A DNA stretch of 64,000 bases from Stappia sp. (GCF_040110915.1 NZ_CP157793.1:4361001-4425000), one strand, 5' to 3'. Numbered from the stretch's first letter, positions 42,841-52,554 are shown. Notes: a model not told the origin generated them from the letters alone. Numbers and translations: made by a program.

Positions 42841-43974
42841 TTGCGCGACAAGGCGGCGGCGCTCGGCTTCGACGATTGCCGGATCGCCGACGCGCACGCC
42901 ATCCCGCACGCCGGCGAACGGCTGCGGCGATTCCTCGACGACGGCCATCACGCGACCATGGCCTGGATGGCGGACACGGCGGCGCGACGCGCGTCCCCCA
43001 CGGCGCTGTGGCCGCAGGCGCGCCGCGTCGTGACGCTCGCCATGTCCTACACCAGCGAGACCGATCCGCTGGCGACACTCGCCGACGCGGAAGCGGCGAC
43101 GATTTCCGTTTATGCCCGCAACCGCGACTATCACGATGTCATGAAGGGCCGGCTGAAGGAGCTCGCCCAGCATCTGCTGGCGCGGGCACGCGGCATGGGC
43201 GTCGACGGCGCGGTGAAGGTCTTCGTCGACACGGCGCCTGTGATGGAAAAGCCGCTCGCCGAAGCCGCCGGGCTCGGCTGGCAGGGCAAGCACACCAATC
43301 TCGTGTCGCGCCGCCTCGGCTCCTGGTTCTTTCTGGCCGAGATCTTCACCGATCTGCCCCTGCCGGTCGACGCGCCCGAGACGGACCATTGCGGCTCCTG
43401 CCGCGCCTGCCTCGATGCCTGTCCGACGAACGCCTTTCCCGCCCCCTACCGGCTCGATGCCGGGCGCTGCATTTCCTATCTCACCATCGAGCACAAGGGG
43501 CCGATCCCGCGGGAGTTCCGCGCGGCGATGGGCAATCGCATCTACGGCTGCGACGATTGCCTCGCCGCCTGTCCCTGGAACAAGTTCGCCGTGACCGCGC
43601 GCGAGGCGAAACTCCGGGCCCGCGCCGATCTGGAAGCGCCCCGGCTGGCCGACTTCCTCGGTTTCGACGACGCGGCCTTTCGCGCGCATTTCGCCGGCTC
43701 GCCGATCAAGCGGATCGGACGCGACCGCTTCCTGCGCAATGTCCTGATCGCGGCCGGAAATTCGGGCGCGGCGGATCTGGCAACCCCTGTCGAGGCGCTG
43801 CTCGCCGACGCCAGCGCGCTGGTGCGCGGGACCGCCGTCTGGGCACTTGCACGGCTCCTGACGCCGGCCGCGTTCCGGCATCTGGCCGACCGTCATGCCC
43901 CGGGCGAGGCTGACGACGCGGTGCGCGCGGAGTGGGACGCCGCGCAGGCCCCGGGAGCCGCTCAGCGCCAGTAG
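42841..43974 (+). CDS. queG: Epoxyqueuosine reductase
   Basis: This 377-aa cobalamin- and iron-sulfur-dependent enzyme makes the last step of the tRNA base queuosine. Two 4Fe-4S motifs are seen, CGSCRACLDACPTNAF and CDDCLAACPWNKF, after the conserved DTAPVMEKPLAEAAGLGWQG. A HEAT-like tail follows. The start is uncertain: the frame is open back to an ATG at 42664 inside the GST gene, but those residues are not QueG-like. The only start-like codon near the first conserved helix is TTG at 42841, without a clear ribosome-binding site. The end overlaps the acyl-CoA dehydrogenase gene by 13 bp. Confidence 0.9.
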   Translation: MRDKAAALGFDDCRIADAHAIPHAGERLRRFLDDGHHATMAWMADTAARRASPTALWPQARRVVTLAMSYTSETDPLATLADAEAATISVYARNRDYHDVMKGRLKELAQHLLARARGMGVDGAVKVFVDTAPVMEKPLAEAAGLGWQGKHTNLVSRRLGSWFFLAEIFTDLPLPVDAPETDHCGSCRACLDACPTNAFPAPYRLDAGRCISYLTIEHKGPIPREFRAAMGNRIYGCDDCLAACPWNKFAVTAREAKLRARADLEAPRLADFLGFDDAAFRAHFAGSPIKRIGRDRFLRNVLIAAGNSGAADLATPVEALLADASALVRGTAVWALARLLTPAAFRHLADRHAPGEADDAVRAEWDAAQAPGAAQRQ

Positions 43975-45161
43975 TCGCTGCCGCTCTTCTGATAGAGGCG
44001 GGCAAGCACCATCTTGTGCACCTCGGACGCGCCGTCGACGAGACGGGCGGCGCGGGCATAGCGGTAGATCCACTCGAGAATCGTATCGGTGGAATACCCG
44101 CGCGCGCCGTTGAGCTGGATCGCGGTGTCGGCCGCCTGATGCAGCGTGTCGGCGACATGGATCTTCGCCGAGGACACTTCCGCGCGCGCCTTGTCGCCCC
44201 GGTCGAGCTGCCAGGCGGCATTGAATACGAGGAGCCGGCCGATCTGGATGTTGTGGGCGAGATCGCCGAGCGCGAGCTGCACCGATTCGCGGTCGGCGAG
44301 CCGCATGCCGAAGCCTTCGCGCTCCTCGACATAGGCCTGGGCGATTTCCATGCAGCGCTGGGCAAGCCCCAGCCAGCGCATGCAGTGGGTGAGGCGGGCC
44401 GGCCCGAGCCGGATCTGCGTGAGCCGCAACCCGTCGCCGACCTCCATCAGCCGGTTGCGGTCGGCGATCTCCAGGCCATCGAATTCCAGTTCGCAGACCC
44501 CGCCGTGCTCGTCCGGCCCCATGTTGCCGATGCGCCGGACGATGCGCCAGCCGGGCTGGTCGGCGTGAAACAGGAAGCCGGTGAGATGCCGGCGCTTTTC
44601 GTCCGGGTTCGGGTCGGTGCGGGCGACCAGGATGAAGTGCTTGGCGACCGCCGCGCCCGAGATGTACCACTTGCGCCCGGTGATCCGCCATGTGTCCCCC
44701 CGGCGCTCGGCGCGGGTCCGGATCATGCCCGGGTCGGAGCCGCCGCCGGGGTGCGGTTCGGTCATGGCGAAGGAGGAATTGACCTCGCCGTCGACGATCG
44801 GCTGCAGCCATTCCGCCTTTTGCGCCTCGGTGCCCACGGTCTCCAGCACGCGCATGTTGCCGTCGTCCGGCGCGGCGCAATTGAAGCAGGCCGGTCCGAA
44901 GATCGAGCGGTTGGCCTCGGTGTAGACCACGCTCTGCCCCACCATCGACAGGCCGAGGCCGCCGCGCGCCTCCGGCATCTGCGGCGCCCACAGACCGGCT
45001 TCGCGCACCTGCGCGCGGATCTGGTCGCGCAGCTCCATCCTGAGGTTCTCGAAGGCGTTGTAGCTCGCCGGATCGTCTTCCAGCGGCTGGATGGTCTCAC
45101 GCACGAAGGCGCGCACCCGGTCGCGCAACTCCGCGTGCCGGGGATCGATCGAAAAGTCCAT
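43962..45161 (-). CDS. Acyl-CoA dehydrogenase family protein (ACAD10/11-like)
   Basis: This 399-aa flavoprotein has the three-part ACAD fold. FAMTEPHPGGGSDP and the RKWYISGA strand build the FAD and substrate site, and the C-terminal helices include QLNGARGYSTDT and the FAD-contacting region before it. The motifs are closest to the ACAD10/11-like bacterial group, which oxidises long or branched acyl-CoAs; the true substrate is unknown. The SDR gene lies 13 bp upstream on the same strand, so they form a small operon, perhaps for degrading a fatty acid or related compound. Confidence 0.86.
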   Translation of the reverse strand: MDFSIDPRHAELRDRVRAFVRETIQPLEDDPASYNAFENLRMELRDQIRAQVREAGLWAPQMPEARGGLGLSMVGQSVVYTEANRSIFGPACFNCAAPDDGNMRVLETVGTEAQKAEWLQPIVDGEVNSSFAMTEPHPGGGSDPGMIRTRAERRGDTWRITGRKWYISGAAVAKHFILVARTDPNPDEKRRHLTGFLFHADQPGWRIVRRIGNMGPDEHGGVCELEFDGLEIADRNRLMEVGDGLRLTQIRLGPARLTHCMRWLGLAQRCMEIAQAYVEEREGFGMRLADRESVQLALGDLAHNIQIGRLLVFNAAWQLDRGDKARAEVSSAKIHVADTLHQAADTAIQLNGARGYSTDTILEWIYRYARAARLVDGASEVHKMVLARLYQKSGSDYWR

Positions 45162-45174
45162 GGCAACGGTCCTC

Positions 45175-45939
45175 TCAGGAAAGCAGATGGCCGCCGTCGA
45201 CCGGAATGGCCGCGCCGGTCATGAAACGCGAGGCGTCGCTGGCGAGCAGCAGGAACGGACCGTCCAGGTCCTCGACCCGCCCGATCCGCCGCATCGGGAT
45301 CTGCCTGATCATCGCCTTGCCGGCCTCGGTATCGAAGAAACCGGCGTTGATCTCGGTCTCGAAATAGCCGGGCTCCAGCGCGTTGACGCGGATCCGGTGG
45401 CGGGCGAATTCCAGCGCCAGGGCCTTGGTCATCTGCACGACGCCGGCCTTGGAGACGCAATAGGAGGCGGTGCCCGTGCTCACCCGCTCGCCCAGCATCG
45501 AGGCGATGTTGACGATGTTGCCGGGCGTGCCCGTTTCGCGCCAGTGACGCGCCGCCGCGACCGCCATCAGCCACACGCCGCGCAGGTTGACCGACATGAC
45601 GTCGTCGAAATCCTCCGCCGTCTGGTCGATCGCCAGACCGCGCCGCACGATGCCGGCATTGTTGACCAGCACGTCGAGACCGCCGAGCGCCGAAACGGTT
45701 TCGGCCACGCAGGCATGGATTGCCGCGCCATGCGTCACGTCGAGCTCGATGGCATGGGCCTGCGCCGCGCCGAGCCCCTTCAGCGTCTCGACGAGGTCGT
45801 TGAGTCGGTCGGTGCGCCGCGCCGCGACCGCCACGGCGGCCCCGCAGCGCGCGACCGTGCGCGCGAAATGCGCGCCGAGACCCCCGGAGGCGCCTGTGAT
45901 CAGCACCCGCCGGCCCTTGAGATCCGCTCCCAGGTCCAT
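45175..45939 (-). CDS. SDR family oxidoreductase
   Basis: This 254-aa classical short-chain dehydrogenase has the cofactor motif TGASGGLGAHF at the N-terminus and NNAG in the middle. The active site has Ser in NIASMLG and Tyr-Lys in SYCVSKAG. The end (FMTGAAIPVDGG) is typical of 3-ketoacyl or alcohol dehydrogenases. It has an Arg after the second strand (RRTD), which favours NADP. The ATG at 45939 follows GGGAGGG. It is the first gene of the pair with the acyl-CoA dehydrogenase. Confidence 0.88.
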   Translation of the reverse strand: MDLGADLKGRRVLITGASGGLGAHFARTVARCGAAVAVAARRTDRLNDLVETLKGLGAAQAHAIELDVTHGAAIHACVAETVSALGGLDVLVNNAGIVRRGLAIDQTAEDFDDVMSVNLRGVWLMAVAAARHWRETGTPGNIVNIASMLGERVSTGTASYCVSKAGVVQMTKALALEFARHRIRVNALEPGYFETEINAGFFDTEAGKAMIRQIPMRRIGRVEDLDGPFLLLASDASRFMTGAAIPVDGGHLLS

Positions 45940-46159
45940 GGTTCCCTCCCGTGTGTTGGTGCAATCGCGCCGCACACCTCCCCCGGCGGCGCGCCCGCCA
46001 GGACGGCGGATATCTGTCACGGGGAGACTAGACCAAGGACCGGACGTCCGGAACAGGGGCGGGGGCAAAACGTCCAGAAACGTGAATATAGGCCCGGCCA
46101 GGGCGAGACCGCCCGGGCGGCGGTCCCTTTCGCGAAGAGGATGCGCGCCCCGCCGGACC

Positions 46160-46657
46160 TCATATGGTGAGGGAGGAAAACGCCTTGAGCACGTCCTCAT
46201 AGGCCGGGCGCTTGAACGGGATCACCAGGTCCGGCAGCTCGCGCGCCTCCGCCCACCGCCAGTCGCAGAATTCGGGCGTGTGCCCGTCGGGCGGTTGCAG
46301 GACGTCGATCTCGCTCTCCGGCCCGTCGAAGCGGAAGGCGAACCACTTCTGCGTCTGACCGCGAAAGCGCTTCGTGCGTTTGTTGGCGGCCACGTCGGGC
46401 GGATAGTCGTAGTTGATCCAGCCGGGCGCTTCGGCGATCAGGCTCACCGAGCGGATCGAGGTTTCCTCGTAGAGCTCGCGGCGCGCGGCGGCGAGCGGCG
46501 TCTCGCCCTCGTCGATCCCGCCCTGCGGCATCTGCCAGCAGTAGGTCGGATCGGTTCCCGTCTTCGGATGCCGCTTGCCGATCCAGATCCGGCTGTGGTC
46601 GTTGAGAAGCACAATGCCCACGCAGGGGCGATACGGGCGGGAGGAAAGGTCGGTCAT
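46160..46657 (-). CDS. rppH: RNA pyrophosphohydrolase
   Basis: This 165-aa Nudix enzyme removes pyrophosphate from the 5' end of RNA and so starts mRNA decay. The Nudix box GGIDEGETPLAAARRELYEE is complete, and the RppH lead-in PYRPCVGIVLLN and WQMPQGG are present. It may also act on dinucleoside polyphosphates. The ATG at 46657 is chosen because it begins MTDLSSRPYRP; the longer upstream frame is not Nudix-like. It lies 204 bp downstream of the deacetylase gene. Confidence 0.92.
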   Translation of the reverse strand: MTDLSSRPYRPCVGIVLLNDHSRIWIGKRHPKTGTDPTYCWQMPQGGIDEGETPLAAARRELYEETSIRSVSLIAEAPGWINYDYPPDVAANKRTKRFRGQTQKWFAFRFDGPESEIDVLQPPDGHTPEFCDWRWAEARELPDLVIPFKRPAYEDVLKAFSSLTI

Positions 46658-46861
46658 GTCGTCGATGGCCCCGGGTTGGCGACGTCGCAAGTTTGCAAAG
46701 GTGGCGCGCTCCCGACCGGATCGGGAATCGGGGCGAGTGTCGCAAACGCGACCGGGTTCGAAAATCGGCAAAAAGCTTGAATTGAGAATCCGTCGCCATT
46801 TCTTGCGGCGCCGTCGGGGGGGGCGGTTGATCGCGCCACGGCGCGCCGGCCGGCTTCCAGC

Positions 46862-48043
46862 CTAGCCGCGGGTGCGGTCGATGGAGGCGCTGACGGGGAT
46901 CAGCTGAAGCCCGCGTTCCTCCAGATCTTCCGCCCATTTCGCCAGATGCTCGACCGTCACCGGCAGGGCGCTGGCCACGCCGACGGCGATGCCCTGCGCG
47001 CGGGCGGTGCCTTCGAGCTGCAGCAGCCGGGCGGTGATGTCCTTCGGCCGCGGCACGTCGTCGATCACCAGATCGGCATGCGACAGCGGCGTGCGCAGGC
47101 CGGTGGCGACCGCGCTGGCGCGGCTGCGCGAGGAGGACCCGTCGTCGACGAACATCAGGCCGCGCCGGGTCACGGCGTCCATCAGGCGCTCCAGTGCCGG
47201 TTCGCTCGCGGTGTAGCGCGCGCCCATGTAGTTCATCACGCCGACGTAATTGGTGATCCGGCTCAACAGCCAGGACAGACGCTCGTCCAGCTCGCGCGCG
47301 TCATGGCTCACGAGCAGCGTGTGCGGCCCCGGATCGTTGTCGGGATAGTCGAAGGGCTCCATCGGCAATTGCAGCAGCAACTCGTGGCCGTCGCGGCGGG
47401 CCTGCTGCATCCAGCGGTCGAGGCTCCCGCCATAGGGCGCGAAGGCCAGGGTGATATCGGCGGGAAGCTTGGCGATCGCCTGCTGCGTGCCGGTCTGTGA
47501 CAGGCCGAGGCCGCCGACCACGATGGCGATGCGCGGGATGGAATCGAAGGTCTGCCCGGTGGGGCGGGCGTAGATGTCGAGCGGCCGCAGCCCGTTTTCG
47601 GAGACCTTGGGCAGCGTGCCGTGTGGGCCGGCCTGGGAGACGCGCGCATCGGGACGGATGGACAGGGTGTCGCGCGCCATGCGGGGCGTCTGCGCCGGAT
47701 GTGGGCCCGCGCCGTCGCCCTCGTCGAGCGGCTTCGGCTCGAACCTTGGACCGAGGGTCTGCTGTGTGGGGCGCGATTGCCCGTCGGCGACCGGCGCTCC
47801 CTCGCCGAGCGACGGGCGGATTTCCACCACGCCGAAGTCGCGGGTCGACAGGCCGTCGATGGAGCGTTCCAGCGGCACGCTGGCCGTCGGTTCGCCGCCG
47901 AGCGGATCGTCGACGACACCGACCCACACGAGGCCGGTGGTGACCAGAACGGTCAGGACGCCGGCGCCGATCAGGCCGAGAGGGAGATTGAGGTATTTGC
48001 GTTTGCCGAGCCCCAGCGGAGCCGACAGGTCCTTGCCCGCCAT
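46862..48043 (-). CDS. Divergent polysaccharide deacetylase family protein
   Basis: This 393-aa envelope protein has a single transmembrane helix near the N-terminus (about residues 20-43). A Pro-rich linker follows, then a divergent NodB-like domain from about 165 (PRIAIVVGGLGLSQTGTQQA). It keeps the fold landmarks, including LLLQLPMEP and MNYMGARYT, but classical metal His and Asp residues are not obvious, so it may bind rather than deacetylate glycan. It follows ctpA and envC on the same strand, a conserved rhizobial cell-wall cluster. Confidence 0.85.
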   Translation of the reverse strand: MAGKDLSAPLGLGKRKYLNLPLGLIGAGVLTVLVTTGLVWVGVVDDPLGGEPTASVPLERSIDGLSTRDFGVVEIRPSLGEGAPVADGQSRPTQQTLGPRFEPKPLDEGDGAGPHPAQTPRMARDTLSIRPDARVSQAGPHGTLPKVSENGLRPLDIYARPTGQTFDSIPRIAIVVGGLGLSQTGTQQAIAKLPADITLAFAPYGGSLDRWMQQARRDGHELLLQLPMEPFDYPDNDPGPHTLLVSHDARELDERLSWLLSRITNYVGVMNYMGARYTASEPALERLMDAVTRRGLMFVDDGSSSRSRASAVATGLRTPLSHADLVIDDVPRPKDITARLLQLEGTARAQGIAVGVASALPVTVEHLAKWAEDLEERGLQLIPVSASIDRTRG

Positions 48044-48119
48044 TTGCTTTCATCCGCAATCTTCGACGGGCCGGATGCGGTCGCCGCTCCCTCCGGCGAC
48101 CGCATCCGGTCTCGTCAAA

Positions 48120-49457
48120 TCAGTTCGGAACGCCTGCCTTCTGGTCGCCCACGGGCGGGAAGGCGCTGTTCACCTGGACGCCGTTGAGAAGATCGAGCGC
48201 CAGGTTGAGCTGGGCGTCGTCCTTGGGGTCCGGCGGGACATAGGCCTGGCTGCCGGATTCTTCCTCGCCGTCGCCCTCGCCGGCAAGGTGACCGCGCAGG
48301 CCGGCCTCGCCCTTGGTTTCGGCCCGGCCGAGCAGTTCCTCGGGCAGTTCTTGCAGGAGCTCGATGTCCGGCGTGATGCCCTTGGCCTGGATCGACACGC
48401 CCGACGGGGTGTAGTAGCGCGCCGTGGTCAGCCGGATCGCGCCATTGGCGCCGAGCGGCACGATGGTCTGCACCGACCCCTTGCCGAAGGACCGCGTGCC
48501 GAGGATCGTCGCGCGCCGGTGGTCCTGAAGCGCGCCCGCCACGATCTCCGACGCCGAGGCCGAGCCGCCGTTGATCAGGACGATCACCGGATAACCTTCG
48601 GCGAGATCGCCGCCCCGGGCGTTGTAGCGCTGCGTCTCGTCGGCGTTGCGGCCGCGCGTCGACACGATCTCGCCGCGCTGCAGGAAGCCGTCGGACACGG
48701 CGATGGCCTGGTCGAGCAGCCCGCCGGGGTTGTTGCGCAGATCGAGCACGAAGCCCTTGATCTTGTCCTCGCCGATCGAGGCCTTCAGCGACTCGATGCT
48801 GTCGCGCACGCCGTCGAAGGTCTGTTCGTTGAACTGGGTGACGCGGATGTAGCCGACGTCGCCTTCCTCGCGGTGCCGCACGGACCGGATCTGGATGATG
48901 TCGCGCGTGATGGTGACCTTGACCGGCTCCGCCGCGCCCTCGCGCCGGATCGTCAGCTCGATGTCGGTGTCGACGGGGCCGCGCATGCGCTCGACCGCCT
49001 CCGACAGGGTCAGACCCTGCACCTGCTCGCCGTCGAGGTGGGTGATCAGGTCCCCGGCCAGCACGCCCGCCTGGAAGGCCGGCGTGTCGTCGATCGGCGT
49101 GACGACCTTGACCAGGCCGTCTTCCATCGTGACCTCGATGCCGAGCCCGCCGAACTCGCCGCGCGTCTGCACCTGCATGTCGCGGAAGTGCTTGGGCGAC
49201 AGATAGCTCGAATGCGGGTCGAGCGAACTGAGCATGCCGTTGATCGCCGACTCGATCAGCGCGGCGTCGTCCGGCATCTCCACGTAGTCGGAGCGCACGC
49301 GCTCGAACACGTCGCCGAACAGGTTGAGCTGCCGATACGTGTCGGAGGCGGCCGCATTGGCGACGCCGCTCACCCGCACGGGCATTTGCGACAGGGCGGT
49401 AACGGTTGCGGCGCCGATGAGGGCGCCGACCAGTACAAGGGAAGCTTTCCGAATCAT
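48120..49457 (-). CDS. ctpA: Carboxy-terminal processing protease (S41)
   Basis: This 445-aa periplasmic protease has an N-terminal signal or anchor helix (MIRKASLVLVGALIGAATVT), a PDZ domain (about 95-175, with AFQAGVLAGDLITHLDG) and the S41 tail-specific protease core. The catalytic Ser is in NGGSASASEIVAGAL and the Lys in GTRSFGKGSVQT. The C-terminus is acidic and disordered. Its ATG overlaps the envC stop by 4 bp. Relatives trim peptidoglycan hydrolases; with EnvC alongside, cell-wall remodelling is likely. Confidence 0.92.
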   Translation of the reverse strand: MIRKASLVLVGALIGAATVTALSQMPVRVSGVANAAASDTYRQLNLFGDVFERVRSDYVEMPDDAALIESAINGMLSSLDPHSSYLSPKHFRDMQVQTRGEFGGLGIEVTMEDGLVKVVTPIDDTPAFQAGVLAGDLITHLDGEQVQGLTLSEAVERMRGPVDTDIELTIRREGAAEPVKVTITRDIIQIRSVRHREEGDVGYIRVTQFNEQTFDGVRDSIESLKASIGEDKIKGFVLDLRNNPGGLLDQAIAVSDGFLQRGEIVSTRGRNADETQRYNARGGDLAEGYPVIVLINGGSASASEIVAGALQDHRRATILGTRSFGKGSVQTIVPLGANGAIRLTTARYYTPSGVSIQAKGITPDIELLQELPEELLGRAETKGEAGLRGHLAGEGDGEEESGSQAYVPPDPKDDAQLNLALDLLNGVQVNSAFPPVGDQKAGVPN

Positions 49458-50845
49458 CCGCGAACCTTCTCGTCTTCGGGCCGACCCCACCAGGGTGTGG
49501 GATCGATCGAGATGCCGTCCTTCCTAAATTCAACATAGAGCACCGGTTGCGGTGCTGCGAGGTCGAGTGTCGCGGCGCTGGCAACCCGGGTTTCCCCCAT
49601 TGCCGCCACCGGTTCGCCCGCGAGAACGAACTGACCCTGCTCGACGCTGGTACGCGCCATGCCGGCAAGAAGGATATGATATCCGTCGCCGGCGTTGAGG
49701 ATCAAGACTTCGCCGTAGGAGCGGAACGGACCGGCATAGACCACCCAGCCGTCCGCCGGTGCCGTGACCTGCGCCCCGGTGCGCGTCGCGATGGAGCGCC
49801 CGCGCGTCGTTCCGCCAAACCCGTCGTCCACACCGAAATCGCGCAGCACCGTTCCGGCGACCGGTTGGGTCAGCCGACCCTTGGCCTCGGCGAAGGCGAT
49901 GGCCGGGGCGAGCCGGCCCGGATCGCGGAACGGATCGGCGGGGGCGACCCCGTCGCGGCGCGCGGCGGTGGCCGCCCGTGCGGCCTCTGCCGCCTCCCGC
50001 GCGCTTGCGATCTCGCGTTCCAGCGTGGCGATCAGATCCTTCAGCGTCTCGGCTTCGCCGGCCAGCTTTTCGGAGCGCGCGCGCTCCTCGGCCAGCTGCG
50101 CTTCGCTTTTTTCGCGCTCCTGCCGCTTGGAGGCGACCAGCAGTTCCACCCGCGCGCGCTCCTCGTTGAGCCGGCGCGTGTCGGCAACCAGACGGTCGCG
50201 TTCGGCGGCGATGGAAATCCGAAGCTGGCGCAGATTGGACAGATCGCCCGCAAGCGCCCGCGCCTCGAGGTGGATGTCCGGCATCACGGCGTTCAGGAGC
50301 AGCGCGCTGCGCACGGCGCCGAGCGCGTCCTGCGGGCGCACCGCGAGCGCGGGCGGCGGCCGCTTGCCGATGCGCTGCAGCGCGGCGAGCACTTCCGCCA
50401 GCACGTCCTGTCGTTCGGCCAGTGAGGCTTGCACCGCGTCCTCGTTCCGTCCCAGCCGCTGCAACCGCTTTTCGGTTGCCGCCAGCTGCTCCTCCAGGGT
50501 GGTCACCCGCTGCGCCGTGCGCAACAGGGCCGCGTTGAGTGCCTTCCGATCCCGCTCGATCGAGCGGATCTCCCGCTCGATCTCCTGCTGCCTCTCCTCG
50601 GAGAGACTGAGGTCGCGGGTCAGCGTGTCGAGTTCCGCCTCGCGTTCGGCCTTGCGCGCGGCAAGGCCCGTGTCGTCCTTGTCCGTCGTCGCGGCGCCTG
50701 CGGTCGTGTCGCCTGCCTGTGCGGCCGCCTGCGATGCGGCGGATCCGCTGTCCGGCTGCGCCACGGCCGGCGCCTGCGCACTTCCGACCGCCAGACCCAG
50801 ATGGCCGGCGACGACAGCGCTGAGAAGGAGGAGTCTCGTTCGCAT
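49454..50845 (-). CDS. envC: Murein hydrolase activator EnvC family protein
   Basis: This 463-aa periplasmic protein has a cleavable signal (MRTRLLLLSAVVAGHLGLAV) and long coiled-coil arms (about 60-285). A C-terminal LytM/M23 domain (about 320-455) includes GRSIATRTGAQVTAPADGWV and LVLIN-like strands. The zinc ligands of active M23 peptidases appear incomplete, as in EnvC activators, so it should stimulate amidases at division. I reject an upstream extension of about 91 codons because it crosses a tandem repeat and is low complexity. The stop overlaps ctpA. Confidence 0.88.
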   Translation of the reverse strand: MRTRLLLLSAVVAGHLGLAVGSAQAPAVAQPDSGSAASQAAAQAGDTTAGAATTDKDDTGLAARKAEREAELDTLTRDLSLSEERQQEIEREIRSIERDRKALNAALLRTAQRVTTLEEQLAATEKRLQRLGRNEDAVQASLAERQDVLAEVLAALQRIGKRPPPALAVRPQDALGAVRSALLLNAVMPDIHLEARALAGDLSNLRQLRISIAAERDRLVADTRRLNEERARVELLVASKRQEREKSEAQLAEERARSEKLAGEAETLKDLIATLEREIASAREAAEAARAATAARRDGVAPADPFRDPGRLAPAIAFAEAKGRLTQPVAGTVLRDFGVDDGFGGTTRGRSIATRTGAQVTAPADGWVVYAGPFRSYGEVLILNAGDGYHILLAGMARTSVEQGQFVLAGEPVAAMGETRVASAATLDLAAPQPVLYVEFRKDGISIDPTPWWGRPEDEKVRG

Positions 50846-51435
50846 GTTCCTCGGCCGGATGTCGCGCGTGATCCGCTCTGCCAGGTCGACTCCGCCAGGT
50901 CCGCCCTGCCAAATCCGCCCTGCCAAGTCCGCCCTGCCAAGTCCGCCTGAGCGGTCTCCGCAGGCGTCGTTTGTCCGTGCGCCACGAGAGATGTCGGAGG
51001 GGTTCGTTCCGCCGTCCCGCTCCGCTGTCTCGTTCCGAACGTCTTTCCTGGCGGTTCGCCCGTCCTTGCGGGTCGCCGGTTCCGTCTCCGGCCGTTTCAG
51101 GCCCGTACCGACCATCACTCGCCCGTACCCGATACTCGTGACGCATTGACGCCCAAGTATGGCCCGGTCGCGTTAACGAACCGTCAACCCTAACGAGGAA
51201 TGAATGCCTCTCCTTCTCCCTTGACCATCGTCGCTACAGGGAAAATGGGGCGGAATACGGGCAGGTCGAGGGAGGCGCTGCGTCAAGCCCGCCGGCGCGA
51301 CGATCCGGCGCGGGCGCGGTCACGCGTTCGGAGCTGCCGTGCGACCCCGCTCCGGCGCTGCGAGCGGCGCCGGAGTTGGACACCAGACCTGGATATCAGA
51401 CTGGGAGACCAGACTGGGAGATCGGGCGCGGTGAT
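50846..51435. other. Intergenic region between envC and rlmH with tandem repeats
   Basis: These 590 bp hold no credible gene. Three 14-bp tandem units (50900-50941) and a 12-bp direct repeat (51397-51408 and 51410-51421) are the only clear features. The envC promoter must lie here but no convincing pair stands out. Confidence 0.5.
50900..50941. repeat. 14-bp tandem repeat (three units)
   Basis: Three units starting TCCGCCCTGCCAA lie at 50900-50913, 50914-50927 and 50928-50941, with degenerate copies on both sides. Read in one frame they would add a repetitive Asp-Leu-Ala-Gly peptide, which is why the envC extension is rejected. Confidence 0.9.
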
Positions 51436-51918
51436 TCAGGCCCGGTGATAGGGGTGGCCGCTGAGGATCGTGATCGCGCGGTAGATCTGCTCGGCCACCA
51501 GGGCCCGCACGACCTGGTGCGGAAAGGTCATCGGGCCGAGCGACAGGGTCGAGCGGGCCGCCGCCAGCACGGCCGCGCCATGGCCGTCCGCCCCGCCGAT
51601 GAGGAAGGCGAGATCCTGGACACCGGTGTCGCGCAAGGCGGCGAGATCGTCGGCGAAGGCTGCGCTTGCCCGGGTCTTGCCGGTCTCGTCGAGCGCCAGC
51701 ACGACCGTTCCCGCCGGCAGGGCGTCGAGAAGGGCGCGCGCCTCCTCCGCCTTGCGGTCGTCGGCCCGCGCGGCGCGCGATTCAGGCCGCTCGATCACGC
51801 TCAAGGGCCCGAGCGCGACCCCGCGCCCCGCCTTGGCGATGCGCTCCGCGTAGCGCTCGAACAAGGCGCGTTCCGGTCCGGTCTTGAGTCGGCCGATGCA
51901 GCCGATATGGATCCGCAT
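51436..51918 (-). CDS. rlmH: 23S rRNA (pseudouridine1915-N3)-methyltransferase
   Basis: This 160-aa SPOUT-family enzyme methylates pseudouridine 1915 in helix 69 of 23S rRNA. The N-terminus MRIHIGCIGRLKTGPER and the knot motif LAFLIGGADGHG are clear, followed by MTFPHQVVRALVAEQIYRA, diagnostic of RlmH. It forms a dimer and acts on 70S ribosomes. It lies downstream of rsfS on the same strand, the usual arrangement. Confidence 0.95.
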   Translation of the reverse strand: MRIHIGCIGRLKTGPERALFERYAERIAKAGRGVALGPLSVIERPESRAARADDRKAEEARALLDALPAGTVVLALDETGKTRASAAFADDLAALRDTGVQDLAFLIGGADGHGAAVLAAARSTLSLGPMTFPHQVVRALVAEQIYRAITILSGHPYHRA

Positions 51919-52170
51919 GGGGTCCTGCAGTGTTTTGGAGGCAAGGGTTCTGGGGCAAGGGCCTTGGAGGCGAGCGTCATGGGCGCGGAGCCGGTCAGCG
52001 GGGCACGCGCCGCCCCATCACGCAAGCGACACGCGTCGTCGCGGACCTGAGATCGGTGTGGTCCGGGCGTGACCGGCAGATGGCCCAATCCCGCCCGACC
52101 CGGCCGGAAGGCCGACCGGGAGAGGGACTGTCGGGCGCGCGCCCCGTCCGGGGCGCGCGGTCGCGCCGGC

Positions 52171-52554
52171 TCAGCCGGCGTAGTGGACCGGCGCGCTGTC
52201 GTCCACCGACCACATCTTCTCGATGTTGTAGAAGGCGCGCACCTCCGGACGGAAGACGTGAACGATCACGTCGCCGGCGTCGATGAGCACCCAGTCGCAC
52301 TGGGGAAGCCCTTCCACGCGCGCGCCGCCGTGTCCCGCGTCCTTCAGGTCGCGCAGCAGATGGTCGGCGATGGCGCCCACATGCCTGTGCGACCGGCCCG
52401 ACGCGACGACGACCATATCGGCCATCGGGGACTTGCCGCTGATGTCGATGGAGACGATGTCCTCGGCCTTGGAATCGGACAGGGAGGCCAGGACGGTTTC
52501 GCGCAGGTCCGCACGCGCAAGCGTGCCGGTTGCGCCGGGGTGAGGAGCGGTCAT
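52171..52554 (-). CDS. rsfS: Ribosomal silencing factor RsfS
   Basis: This 127-aa protein binds L14 and blocks subunit joining when nutrients are low. The core SKAEDIVSIDISGKSPMADMVVVASG and QCDWVLIDAGDVIVHVF match the RsfS/Iojap family. The ATG at 52554 follows GAGGGG at good spacing, so two upstream in-frame ATGs are rejected. It lies between nadD and rlmH, as in most proteobacteria. Confidence 0.94.
   Translation of the reverse strand: MTAPHPGATGTLARADLRETVLASLSDSKAEDIVSIDISGKSPMADMVVVASGRSHRHVGAIADHLLRDLKDAGHGGARVEGLPQCDWVLIDAGDVIVHVFRPEVRAFYNIEKMWSVDDSAPVHYAG

Noticed and set aside
50846..51118. N-terminal extension of envC
   Set aside because: The extra residues cross a 14-bp tandem repeat, are low complexity, and lie before a clear signal peptide at 50845.
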